From Cycas panzhihuaensis (Eukaryota > Cycadophyta): DNA of 64,000 nt. Below the pieces are notes generated by a model. That model was given only the letters and a program-made list of their open reading frames with translations, had not been told where the DNA came from and made no database searches. The position numbers and the translations under genes were made by a program. Positions within the stretch are counted from its first letter, which is position 1; each line of letters opens with the position of its first letter. The stretch spans positions 205,599,741 to 205,663,740 of the forward strand of contig CM041465.1 in the NCBI GenBank assembly GCA_023213395.1, read 5' to 3'. Of this stretch, positions 32,942 to 42,600 are shown one piece after another.

Positions 32942-33235
32942 TGTAGAAAAATAAAATTAGTAGAAAATAATAATACACAAATAAAATAAACAAGCTGATG
33001 CTAAGATCATAATGATACCCTTAAGGTACCTTGGATTAACACTAGAATAATGTCATAGTGTTATGATACAATATGATTTAACATTTATTAATATGACACA
33101 TTGAGTATATATTTATAATATATAACTTGATTATGTGTGGGACTTGCCACAAAATACCAACATCATAATAAAATTAATTTCACAATTATGCATTACCACT
33201 ATGCCTCATGAAATGTGAACTAAACTATTATAACA
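32942..33235 (-). repeat. Copia F LTR, left copy
   Basis: Plus strand TGTAGAAAAATAAAATT ... TATTATAACA. It aligns with 60919-61213 through blocks CCCTTAAGGTACCTTGGATTA, TATTATAAT-type AT runs and CATAATAAAATTAATTTCAC. A weak purine tract (AAGGAAG on the minus strand) lies at 33236-33245. The minus frame 32592-32993 across it is not a gene. Confidence 0.82.
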
Positions 33236-33245
33236 CTTCCTTATA

Positions 33246-33880
33246 ATACACATTTAGAAACATAGGCATTGCTTTGAATTTGTAATGTTTGATCATCTAA
33301 AATGTTTTAAAAATGATATCTGAAACTTAGACTTCAATTTGATCTCCAACTTATCTTTGTTGTATTAACTTTTAAATGTAGTAATGATGCTTGATCTTAA
33401 TATACTTCATCCTTCTTTATAAAATTGAGTTCTTCATCATCTATATAGTATTTTGATTATTATATTAAATCTTTGTAAGTTTATTTTGACTTTGATATAG
33501 ATCTTGCAGTATCTCTCTCAAATAACCTATGTCATAACCTTTGTATTTTGCTTTAGGTTTATCATCCTAAATCATTTGAAATCTTGTCATTCTCTTATTA
33601 AAATTCATATAAAGAATATCTCTTGGATTAGGCTAAATCACAATATGGTAATCTTCATCAACTTGCAAGTCCTCCTCATTATTTGAATAATCAGAATCAT
33701 CTTTTGAGACTTGTATACTCAAATTTGAAATAAAAACTTCACTTGAAATTGAATCATTAGTAACATTAATATATATAAGTAAATTTGATACATCTTTAAC
33801 TTTAAATATAATCTCCTTTAAAGTAATGGGAACATCTATAGAAATGAATAAGGAAAATCTTAAATTCTTTAATCACAATC
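33246..33880 (-). other. Copia F 3' internal region, no gene seen
   Basis: Between the gag remnant and the left LTR; no protease, integrase or RT motif in any frame. This absence is what makes F non-autonomous. Confidence 0.5.
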
Positions 33881-34507
33881 ATCAGTAGATTCTTCATACC
33901 TAATAACAGTAATAGGTTTATCATACTTAATATACTCAATAGTAGTAGTCTCATTAATAGTCTTATCATATTCAACAATGCATTCAATCGTAGTCTCTTT
34001 ATATTTAGTATTACTTTCATCAATAATATTTTCAACCATGTTTTCTTGACAAACCTTTTCATTATGTTACTAATATATCTTCTCAGTATATTCTTGATAT
34101 ATGTTCTCAAGATATTCTAGATATTCATTAACATGAACTTTTATATTTGCTTGAGAATCTTGATTTTATAAATCTACTTGAATGAATGCTTGAAGAGACT
34201 TGTACTTTTTCTTCAATCTTTGATCAAACTTACATTTTAAAAGGTCTCATATTTCCTTGGTAATCTTAATATAGTATACATGGGATATTACATAATCATT
34301 CAAAGTAGAATAAATCCAGCCAATTGTATCATTACCTTTTAGTTTAACTTCCTCCTTTTCCTTTTCTTAGTCAGGTGTTAACTAAGTAGAAAGATAATAT
34401 AGGTATTAGAACTTTATATCTTTGAGAAATAAAATCCCATAAATCATTTAGAGTCAAATAAGATTTTATGCTTCTTAACCACTCTAAATAAATTTTCTTC
34501 TTGAATA
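33881..34507 (-). pseudogene. Copia F gag, main part
   Basis: Minus strand, reading leftwards from 34507: an LRSIKSYLTLNDLWDFI-type block (gag N-terminal WxxxMxxxLxxxxLWDxV), then NDTIGWIYSTLNDYVISHVYYI (gag helix pattern xxALxxIxxxLxxxVxxxVxxxxTAKExWDxL), KFDQRLKKKYKSLQAF and an acidic tail with repeated YDKxI motifs. Frameshifts and stops interrupt it. The 102-codon frame at 33802-34110 is in a neighbouring frame and not the gene. The 5' end is cut by gypsy E and continues at 40495-40542. Confidence 0.65.
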
Positions 34508-34828
34508 TGTTATAATCCCTAATGCTCCCACTATATTGTCTAGTAATAACTTATCTTTAGCCAACTTCTTACCTATATTCTAGCAAACCTCATTCAATAT
34601 TTATTTTAGGGAATTGTCCTAGTTTTGGTTGACTTCCTTTAGAAGGCTAAGTACCACTATATATAGGGGTGGAGATACCCATTCTAGACCATCATTTAGA
34701 ACTTATTCTTCTTAGTATTAACTTGGCTTTAGGGCTACAGTTACCTCACCCATTGGGCTACATTTTTTGGAGGTAACCTTGCCTCAAAGAGGGATAATAT
34801 CAATGATAGAGGAAGTTTGGTCTCTATA
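34508..34828 (+). repeat. Gypsy E 5' LTR
   Basis: TGTTATAATCCCTAATG ... TCTCTATA, aligned with 40173-40494. It includes TATATATAGGGGT at about 34658-34672 (TATA box) shared with the partner. The two LTRs differ visibly. Confidence 0.9.
34659..34666 (+). promoter_or_regulatory. Gypsy E LTR TATA box
   Basis: TATATATA in the context CACTATATATAGGGGT, identical in context to the 3' LTR copy at about 40322-40334. Confidence 0.5.
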
Positions 34829-34830
34829 AG

Positions 34831-34842
34831 TGGAATCAAAGC
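34831..34842 (+). other. Primer binding site of gypsy E
   Basis: TGGAATCAAAGC two bases after the LTR end, two changes from the Met-tRNA type site. Confidence 0.7.
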
Positions 34843-35100
34843 TTCATTTTGAAGTGAGAAGTCAAAGAAACTAAGGCAAAATTAAGAGCTCAATTTCTCC
34901 CTTCTTAAAGGAATAGAACTAAGTTTTGGGAAAAGTATCATGCCCATGAAAATAGGGCCCTAAACAAGAGCTCTTGAAGAAAAGGTAGATAAGTTAATAG
35001 ATGAGATCAATAGTCTCTCTAAGATTATGAAAATTTAGCTAAATCAGTTTATGGGAAAATAAGGGAACTTAGAAACACTAAGAATATAAAGGCCAAAAAG
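34843..35100 (+). pseudogene. Gypsy E gag, 5' part (decayed)
   Basis: A lysine- and glutamate-rich reading is possible (for example ELRNTKNIKAKK just before 35100) but no gag core motif could be assigned. It is cut by the mini element at 35101. Confidence 0.4.
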
Positions 35101-35464
35101 TATTGGAATATAGAAAACATAGCAAAGTAGATAAACTCACAAATCAAACCAATATTCAATACATATTAAGAGGATAATCATAACAAATCATTATATTCAA
35201 TCCATTGTAGAAGAGTACATCCAAATATTCTTTGTTGTAGGTGGTGTTTATGAACACTAGGGTTTTGAACCCCATAAAATATATACTTGGGAGGAATGAG
35301 GGAACCCTCCTCAACTTTTAAATTTAAAATAATATAAAATAATAACAAAGCATAGAAATAATAATAATGCATAATAAAATAATATTACCTTAACTTACCA
35401 TAAAGATGTGTGCACTTCATATGTTCCTAAGATGAGAGTTAGGTAAGGAATATTAACCCCAATA
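35101..35464 (-). repeat. Mini element 3' LTR (left)
   Basis: Aligned with 36148-36507: GTAGAAGAGTACATCCAAATAT, GTGGTGTTTATGAACACTAG, CCCCATAAAATATA and CTTCATATGTTCCTAAG are shared. GGGGAG at its right edge on the minus strand is a candidate purine tract. Confidence 0.9.
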
Positions 35465-36133
35465 GACTCCCCTTAATATTCATCATGTTCATCTTCAACT
35501 TCTCTTTGAATTGTGTTATAAAGGCTTTAAGAATACTTTGAAAAGATGATTGAACTCATGTATTATATCTTTATCTTCATCTTTGATATGTTTATAAACT
35601 TGTATCATTATCCTTTCCATGTAGTCTTTAATAAAGTATGGTTCAAATATAGGTATGACTTGCTTCAAATGAATAAAAATGTCTTTATATTTGGCTTTGT
35701 CTTCTTGATGAGAGCCAATCAAGTCAACCGAACATGTAGCCTTATTGAATTCAATATTGTGATTAAAAATCTTATTAAAATCTTCAACATTCATGCAATA
35801 TTATACTTTTCATCAATACTCACTTGCTCTAACATCTGTCTCATAAGAAACACATCATCAATATAGTTAAATTTATTTAATTCTAAAATTTCTCCCACAC
35901 AAAGTGATTCTAATGTATCCCCATGCTAATTTAGATGTGGTTATTTCGCTAACATGAGTGAATATATCACTATTTATTGTATAAAATATTAATGCTAAGA
36001 CTTCATTACCCTTTTTTAAATTTTCTTTAAAATTTTATTCATCTTCTAGGTAACCATGCTCTATAAAATTCTAAAGGTCATTTACCATAAAACATGTTTT
36101 CAATCTCTTTCTCAATGTTGCTAAGTTCAATAA
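35465..36133 (-). pseudogene. Mini element gag-like remnant
   Basis: On the minus strand from about 36120: ENMFYGK-type start, a LEFYRAWLP-like stretch, then NLKKGNEVLALIFYTINSD and IFTHVSEITTSKLAWGYI (copia gag pattern with TSKLAW in place of TAKExW), a second block LESLCVGEILELNKF-NYIDDVFLMRQML, and after a one-base frame change at 35796-35800 the 92-codon open piece 35516-35794 (MNVEDFNKIFNHN ... DKDIIHEFNHLFKVFLKPL). The N-terminal pattern looks like gag; the last 92 residues match nothing I recognise. Confidence 0.6.
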
Positions 36134-36145
36134 GCTATAATACTA
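36134..36145 (-). other. Primer-like site of the mini element
   Basis: Reverse complement TAGTATTATAGC, two bases inside the right LTR; three changes from TGGTATCAGAGC. Confidence 0.55.
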
Positions 36146-36147
36146 AA

Positions 36148-36507
36148 TGTTGAAATATAGAGAATAGAGAAGAGGAGACGGACTCATAAATCAAACCAAT
36201 ATTCAATCCATATTAAGAGTATAATTACAACATATCTTTATATTTAATCAATTGTAGAAGAGTACATCCAAATATCCTTTGTTGAAGGTGGTGTTTATGA
36301 ACACTAGGGTTTTAAACCCCATAAAATATACACTTGGGAGGAAGGAGGGAACCTTCCTCAACCTCCAAATTTAAAATAACATAAAATAATAACAAAACAT
36401 TAAAATAATAACAATGCATAATAAAATAATATTATCTTAACTTACCATATATATGAACTTCATATGTTCCTAAGGTAGGAGTTAGGTGAGGAACATTAAC
36501 CCCAATA
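36148..36507 (-). repeat. Mini element 5' LTR (right)
   Basis: Plus strand TGTTGAAATATAG ... CCCCAATA; partner of 35101-35464, with good overall similarity. Confidence 0.9.
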
Positions 36508-37480
36508 GAAAATGGTATAAAAGAAGGGGAATAGTCAGGTACTAATAAAGGACCATAATTTGTAGATGTAAGGGTTGATTAAGAGAGTCAAAAAAATGAT
36601 CCACAAAGGAAAATAAGGAGATTCAATGGGATCACTTTTGAGAGAAAAGCCTAACAAGTAGACTACAGTCTTAAGGGAACAAAATTTGCACTTACAAAAT
36701 TTAATCCCAAAATCTAAAGATATTAGAAGTTGGTTACTACAAATGGAGACATACTTACAAGTATACAAACTGTCAGAAAAAAAAAAATTGAAATAGTACT
36801 CTTGGTGGCTAAAGATAAACTCAAGAATTCATGAAACATGGTAAAGTCTAAAAGCATGGTTAATTAGCTAATATAAAGATTTGTTGAATATGAATTACTT
36901 CACACAGTTAACTAGATTATAATAACAAGGATCAGTACAAGAGTATACTAAGCAATTTTAAAGTCTCTTGTGTTTAGTCTCATAGAGAATACCATTAGAA
37001 TATATGATGGAGATGTACGTTAGTAGACTAAAGAGCCAGCTTAAATTTCAAATCAAAGTAATCTATCCCCTAAACATCTAGAAAGTAAATAGAATAGTAA
37101 AGAATGTCGAGGTAAAACTAAGGGAGAGTCATCCTACTTATATCCATAAATACAAACCACATATGTACAAAAATTAGAATCAAAATATAAACTAAATAGA
37201 ATCAAGAACAAAGGCAGATCCTCCATTAATAATGAGGAGTACAGGAGATAGTAAGGGTATAACAAAGGAAGAACATTTAAGGAAGGGAACATGCTTTAAA
37301 TGCAATAGAAAATAGAATAAAGAACACCAATGCCAACACAAAAAGGTGTTTATGATGAATAATGAAGACATAGAAGTACCAAAGATAGTAGAAGAAGAGT
37401 AGTAGGTTTAAGAAGATAAAGAAGAGGAATTATTAAAGATAGAGAACATATAGATATCCTTGTAGGCTATTATGGAGTAA
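36508..37480 (+). pseudogene. Gypsy E gag, 3' part with zinc knuckle
   Basis: Gag C-terminal zone. A knuckle-like CFKCNRK-NKEHQCQ at about 37289-37335 resembles the plant gypsy form CFRCGEKYxPGHxCK. VFMMNNEDIEVP and a Glu-rich linker (VEEEE type) follow up to the protease. Stops prevent expression. Confidence 0.65.
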
Positions 37481-37498
37481 TAGGTCACCCTACAGACT

Positions 37499-37860
37499 TT
37501 GAGATTTCAAGGAATGTTAAAAAAGGTGCTAGAATTAGTTCTAGTTGATAGTGGTAGTACATACAACTTTATTAATAAAGCAATAACAGAAGAATTAGAC
37601 GTTCCAATTCAACCACTAAATAAATTCCAAGTCTTGATTATAAACAAGAAGACTACACCATCTAGCAACTATTACAAATTGACAAAACTACAAATGAATG
37701 AATACAAAGTAACAATATGCATATTTTCCATACTGATTAGGGGAGTCAATATAATAGTAGGAATCTAATAGTTACAAATATTAGGGAATATCATCACTAA
37801 CTATATGACTCAATTCATGAGTTTTTATCAAGAGGACCAAAATTACCATCTATAAGCACC
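37499..37860 (+). pseudogene. Gypsy E protease
   Basis: Open frame 37499-37768 carries LVLVDSGSTYNFINKAITEEL, the full aspartic-protease active-site block with DSG intact, and IIVGI at its end before a stop where the conserved IxGIxWL block belongs. A retropepsin of about 100 residues is expected, so this is close to full length. It is the only intact DSG protease triad among the gypsy elements here. Confidence 0.82.
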
Positions 37861-38745
37861 TATGACACCCCCCCTCCTGGTCCAACTAGTATCATCGCAC
37901 TGGATTGAAAAAATCTTGAGGAAAAATCCATCCACATATATAATAACATGTTACAAAATAACAACAGAGGATGTGCCTCTAGAAGTCCAAAAAATCATAG
38001 AAGAACGTAATGAAGTATTTGAAGAACCTCAAGGGCTCCCACCAAAAAGGGAATACAAGCATGCCATCAAATTAATACCAAGAGTAGCTCTAGTAAATAT
38101 TTAATTGTATATGCATCCTTACCACTTAAGAAGAGAGATTGAGAATATTACCTAGGAATTTTTACTCCAAGGAATCATAGCAAAATATACAAGTCCATAT
38201 GCATCATTGGTAGTAGTAAACCTAAAGAAGGATGGGTCATACAGGATATGCATCAACTATAAAGGATTATATAAATTAAAAATGAAGAATCAATGTCCCA
38301 TCTCGAAGATAGATGATTTATTAGATGAAATCCATAGAGCCAGATACTTTATAAAACTTGACCTTCATTTGGACTATTATCAAATAAAAGTAAGGGAAGA
38401 AGATGTACATAAGACTATATTTTATACATATGAGGGATTATCTAAATTTAAAGGCATTCCATTTAGACTAACAAATACCCCAATAACATTTTAAGACATG
38501 ATGAATTTAACACTTAGGCCACTATTATAGAGATTTATACTAATCTTCTTTGAAAACATATTGATATATAGCAAGACATGGGAGGAATATCTTGACCATA
38601 TAAGAGCTAGCCTCCTAATATTTAAAAAGGCCCAGTTCTATATAAACAAAAAGAAATGTTCATTTACAAAGGAGGAGTTAGAGTATCTAGGGCATATCAT
38701 CACATGGGAAGGCATTAAGATCGATCCTAAGAAGATCAATTAATA
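37861..38745 (+). pseudogene. Gypsy E reverse transcriptase
   Basis: Lead-in VFEEPQGLPPKREYKHAIKL (37862-38104), then LVVVNLKKDGSYRICINYKGL, CPISKIDDLLDEIHRARYFIKLDLHLDYYQIKV (first Asp), GIPFRLTNTPITF, and IFFENILIYSKTWEEYLDHI. The catalytic FxDD box reads FFEN, so both metal-binding aspartates are lost. QFYINKKKCSFTKEELEYLGHII and a GIKIDPKKIN tether close it at 38743. Stops are few. Confidence 0.88.
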
Positions 38746-38799
38746 AAGAAGTATAAGAGCAATAGGATTTCACAAAAAATACTAGAAGTAATACAAGAA

Positions 38800-40020
38800 T
38801 AAAAGACATCAAAATTCTAAATACAAGGAGGATTAATCTTAAGGAAAGAGAAAATACTTGTTCTAGACATAACCAAAGTAAAAGAAGATCTATTAGAGGA
38901 AGCCTATTCGGCACCCATATGAGGGCATTTTATAATTGATAAAGCATATAGAAGGATATGAAACTCCTTCTATTAGAAAGGCATAAGGACAGATATAATT
39001 CAAATGGTATTAGAATGCGATACCTATCGATGGAATAAAATAGAGTGTGTAAAGAATCTGGGATTACTATAACTTCTACATACCCCTTATTGGAAATGGG
39101 AAGAAGTTTTAATGGATTTCATCATAGGCCTCCTATGTTCAGAAGGTAAAGATGTTATTTTCATTGTCATGGATAGACTTATGAAGTACATACATTTTAG
39201 GGGGAATCAATCAATAGTAAAGGCTATCTAGATAGCCAAAATGTACATAAAAGAGATACATTAGTTATATGGTTTTTCCAAAATCATAACCAGTGACTGG
39301 GATCTAAAATTCACAAGATATTTTTGACAAGAGCTATTCAAAGCTATGGGGACAAAGCTACACATGATCTCATCCTATCACCTATAGACTAATGGGCAAA
39401 CCAAAGAAGTAAACAAATGTTTAGAATGTTACCTCTGAAAATTTTCATCAGATAAATAGAATCAGTGGCATAAATGGCTTCATCTAACATAATGGTGGTA
39501 TAACACATCATACCACATGGCAGCAAAAATGTCACCTTTCTAGGTAATAAATGGATATTGACCCCTATTAATACTTATATAGGCTAAAGTATCACATGTA
39601 TAATCAATACAGGAACACCAAGAGTACATGGAATAGAAAATCATAATACTTAAAAATAATCTAGAGATGGCAAAGAATAGAATGAAACAACAAGCAGATT
39701 TAAAGAGATTTAAAAGAAGTTTTGAGATTGGAGATTAGGTATTTTTAAGACTTCATCTATATAAACAACCATCACTAAGATAAACAAACAAACAAAAGTT
39801 AGCTCTAAGATTCTTTAGACCTTACCAAATCAAGTAAAAGATTAGAGAGGTAGCATATCAGATAAGTCTACTACTATAGAGCAATATTCACAATGTATTC
39901 CATGTATCTTACCTAAAAGAGAAGCTAGAGGAAAAGATAACTTCTCAAATAGTAATCCCAAAATTAGATGAAGAAGGAAAAATAGTTATCAAACTAGAAG
40001 GAATCCTATAAATAAGGGAA
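38800..40020 (+). pseudogene. Gypsy E integrase
   Basis: Begins with the end of RNase H or connector (ILVLDITKVKEDLLEEAYSAPI), then the zinc-finger (GHFIIDKAYRRI ... CDTYRWNK; second Cys changed to Tyr), VLMDFIIGLLCSEGKDVIFIVMDRLMKYIHF (first Asp), IITSDWDLKFT (Asp), NGQTKEVNKCLECYL (Glu), a linker, and the GPY/F zone FFRPYQIK-KIREVAYQI near 39815 (F-R-P-Y in place of GPY). Frame broken in about fifteen places. RNase H between RT and this domain is missing. Confidence 0.85.
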
Positions 40021-40157
40021 AAAAAATATGATTAAGAGAAATCAAAGAATTTCTTATCTGATAGAAGTCATTAGATATAGAAGATATAATATGGGAATCA
40101 AAATCATGGATACAATAACATCAAAACCTACCCATACTTTGAGGGTAAAGTATATTT

Positions 40158-40172
40158 TAGAGGGGAGCGACT
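40158..40172 (+). other. Polypurine tract of gypsy E
   Basis: AGAGGGGAGCGACT directly before the LTR start TGTTACAATC at 40173. Confidence 0.75.
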
Positions 40173-40494
40173 TGTTACAATCCCTAATGGCCCCCCGATG
40201 TTGTCTGGTTCTAGCTTGTCTTTTGGCCAACTTCTTACCTCTATTTTCATCGACCTTATTTAGGATTTATTCCAGGGAACTATCCCAGCTCTGGCTAACT
40301 TTCTTTAGAAGGTTTAATACCACTATATATAGGGGTTAAGGTCCCCATTCCAAACCATTATTTAGGACTTATTCTTTTTAGTATTAACTCATCTTTAGGG
40401 CTATAGTTAGCTCACCCATTAGGCTACATTTTATAGAGGTAACCTCACCTCAAAAAGGGATAATATTAGTGATAGAGGAAGTTTGGTCTCTATA
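40173..40494 (+). repeat. Gypsy E 3' LTR
   Basis: TGTTACAATCCCTAATGGC ... GTCTCTATA; partner of 34508-34828. More C/G is kept here (for example CCCCCCGATG versus CTCCCACTA on the left), so the left copy has suffered more C-to-T change. Confidence 0.9.
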
Positions 40495-40542
40495 GATCAT
40501 CACCAAATTTAGGAAACCTAAAAAATATAAAGAAGATGCCAT
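40495..40542 (-). pseudogene. Copia F gag, first codons
   Basis: Minus strand ATG at 40542 (MASSLYF) followed after a one-base shift by RFPKFGDD, which is the usual copia gag opening (MASxxx..PxFxGxNY). It stops at the gypsy E insertion and is continued at 34507. This placement shows that gypsy E entered the gag of copia F. Confidence 0.6.
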
Positions 40543-40623
40543 CTTATAAATGGAAATAAACTATAACAGGTGTATAATAATCACATCATACTTAGGATAT
40601 AAACATCTATCTTATCTCCCTCA

Positions 40624-41273
40624 TATAAGATAATGTGACAACAATATTTTAGAGGCTAAAATTTTGACAGGTTGGCAGTACAGTTTCCCCCCAAAACTTT
40701 TGCAGAGGGTTCCAAGGGGGGCGGGAGTCCTCGTTGGCTAGGGGGATGCAGAGACGTTGAAATGCCCCCTGTAAAGAGGGGGTTTGAAGGCGATAACGCC
40801 CGACCCAAAAAGCTAGCATTCAAAAAAAATACTAAATTGTAAAGAGAATCAAGGTCATTCACTCAAAATATCTTAGATTCTATGGTTGAGATTTGTGCCT
40901 TGTATGGCTCTCTCATGTAGCCCGATTTAGGGTGTTTTTTCATTATGTTTGATGTATTGGATGTAATGTGAGGAGTTGGGCAACTGGTTGTTGTTGCTGT
41001 GAGCATTCTGCTATAGATTGTGTATATTTTGTCATTCTTTGATAATAAAGATCGATACCTTTCCTATATGGATGTTTCCCTAGCATATTTCTAGGGTTTT
41101 ACCACGTTATATAGAGTGTATATGTGATGCTTGGCTTTCTTATTCATTTTATTGTATTATCTCTAGTTTAAGAACTTGCATGTTAAATTTTAGTTTCAAT
41201 TCCTATAACTAGTTACAAAATAGTTTAGATCTTGGTGGCAGTTTTAGGTTATTAGGACCTTTTCTTCTCAACA
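40624..41273 (+). repeat. Copia C 5' LTR
   Basis: Starts TATAAGATAATGTGACAAC (the TG end has become TA) and ends TTCTCAACA. It aligns with 59077-59725 and 61507-62146. A GC-rich zone at 40695-40805 can form hairpins that are better kept at 61590-61680. A poly(A) signal AATAAA is at 41044-41049. The minus frame 40656-40862 is not a gene. Confidence 0.92.
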
Positions 41274-41275
41274 AG

Positions 41276-41288
41276 CGGTATCAGAGCC
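41276..41288 (+). other. Primer binding site of copia C
   Basis: CGGTATCAGAGCC after the LTR, one change from TGGTATCAGAGCC (initiator Met tRNA type). Confidence 0.85.
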
Positions 41289-41346
41289 ACTTTTATTTTT
41301 GCAACAAGTTTTTGAAGGTTTTGATGTCAACTTTTTTCTACACCAA

Positions 41347-42203
41347 ATGGTGAAACTGGTGAATACAAAGTTCGAGGTGGAGAAATTCAATGGCAAGAAC
41401 AATTTCGAGTTGTGGAAATTGAAAGCGTATGATGTCCTAGTACAACAAGGTTTGTACAAAGCTCTTGTATGCAAATCAAAGAAACCCTCAGGGATGGACG
41501 ATGATGAATAGGATGATCTAAACAAAAAGGGCTCTTAGCATAATATGATTGTACTTGGCAGATGAAGTTCTATTCAACATCACAGGGGAGCAGATAGCTA
41601 CAAGATTATGCACCCAGTTGGAAGACTTATATATGACCAAATCAGTGATGAACTGAATCTAATTGAAGAGGTAACTGTACTCATTATGAATGAAGGAAGG
41701 TATAAAAATTACTAACTATTTAAATATTTTTAGTACTCTTATTTGTCAGTTAGCTAGTATCGATGTCACAATTGTGGATGAGGACAAGGCTGTTACCTTA
41801 TTATATTCATTACTAGAATCATGGGATAATATTGTCATCTCAATTAGTTTTAGCACTACAGATGAATTAGATTATGATTCTATTGTGAGTGCTTTGTTGA
41901 TAGAAGAAGTGAGGAGGAAGTCTAGTCTTGAAACCTCCACTAGAAGCTATGACAGCAAGGGGTAGAACAATTGAGACATCACAAAGCTCTAGGGACACAT
42001 TGAGGTCAAAGTCAAAAGGCAAGAAGAGTAAGCTCAGATGTTGGCACTGTAATAAGATAGGTCACCTCAAGAAGGATTGCTACAAAAAGAAGGAGTTCCA
42101 AAAAAATGAAGATCCTACCAAGGAGGCTAATCAGGTGGAGTTGAATCAAGGTACGGATGATGATGTCTTAGTTGCTTGTAATGTATCCTATTATCACCAT
42201 GAT
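41347..42203 (+). pseudogene. Copia C gag with zinc knuckle
   Basis: Start ATG 41347 (MVKLVNTKFEVEKFNGKNNFELW), the classic TNT1-type gag opening. The body is broken by stops and frameshifts around 41509-41690, then continues with IKITNYLNIFSTLICQLASI and LLYSLLESWDNIVISIS. A basic SKGKKSK stretch precedes an intact CCHC knuckle at 42039-42080 (CWHCNKIGHLKKDC, CX2CX4HX4C). The frame ends at TAG 42204-42206, right before the protease block LLD-GA. The gag would bind RNA and assemble the particle. Confidence 0.88.
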
Positions 42204-42206
42204 TAG

Positions 42207-42600
42207 TTATTAGATTTAGGTGCTTCACACCACGTGTCCACATAAGAGTTGGTTCTCATCATACCAACCTCTTAATGGTGGTGATATACTTATGGGAAAT
42301 GAAGGTTCTTGTAAGACGGTGGGGATTAGTAGCATCAGAATTAAAATGTTTGATGGTGTAGTGAGAACATTAACTGAAGTTAGACATGTACCTAATCTGA
42401 AAAGGAATATGATTTCCTTGGGTGAACTAGATTTTGGTGGTTATAAGTACACAGATCATGAAGGAGTCTTAAAGGTGTCAAAGGGCACCTTGGTTGTTAT
42501 GAAAGCCTTAAATAAAGGAAACATTTACATTTTAGTGGGAAGTACCGATGTCAGCCATGCCGCTATAGCATCAAAGACTGCAGAAGATCCAACTTAGTTA
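42207..42600 (+). pseudogene. Copia C protease and pre-integrase
   Basis: After the TAG: LLDLGASHH (DSG changed to DLG by C-to-T), then a two-base deletion shifts the frame to 42220-42597: CPHKSWFSSYQPLNGGDILMGN, the flap-like IRIKMFDGVVRTLTEVRHVPNLKRNMISLGELD, and LVVMKALNKGNIYILVGST. A stop replaces Gln in AEDPT-L. The second copy of this family keeps the same region open. Confidence 0.85.

Larger units (their letters stand above)
35101..36507 (-). mobile_element. Mini LTR element (1.4 kb) with gag-like remnant, inside gypsy E
   Basis: Two LTRs (35101-35464 and 36148-36507) frame a 683-bp internal region with a primer-like site and a gag-like reading only. The termini are TATTGG...CCAATA, an exact inverted pair but with TA instead of TG/CA at the ends. 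No protease, integrase or RT could fit. The flanks (AAAAG and GAAAA) do not give a clear target duplication. It is of the small non-autonomous class (TRIM/SMART-like, though it keeps coding sequence). Confidence 0.85.
34508..40494 (+). mobile_element. Gypsy E: Ty3/gypsy element inside copia F, carrying a mini element
   Basis: LTRs of about 321 bp, primer site, a gag zone split by the mini element at 35101-36507, zinc knuckle, protease, RT, integrase and polypurine tract. The RNase H domain is missing: the RT end passes straight to the sequence before the integrase zinc finger. The flanking pentamers (GAATA and GATCA) match only in part, so no clean target duplication can be shown. Confidence 0.88.

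Noticed and set aside
32592-32993. 133-codon hydrophobic minus frame that looks like a membrane protein
   Set aside because: It runs over the end of gypsy D integrase, a direct repeat block and the copia F LTR, three unrelated units; the hydrophobicity comes from AT-rich DNA.
33802-34110. 102-codon Leu-rich minus frame
   Set aside because: The neighbouring frame reads as copia gag with family motifs; this one is its shifted shadow.
35546-35866. 106-codon plus frame in the mini element
   Set aside because: Complement of the gag-like frame; the primer site and LTR polarity favour the minus strand.
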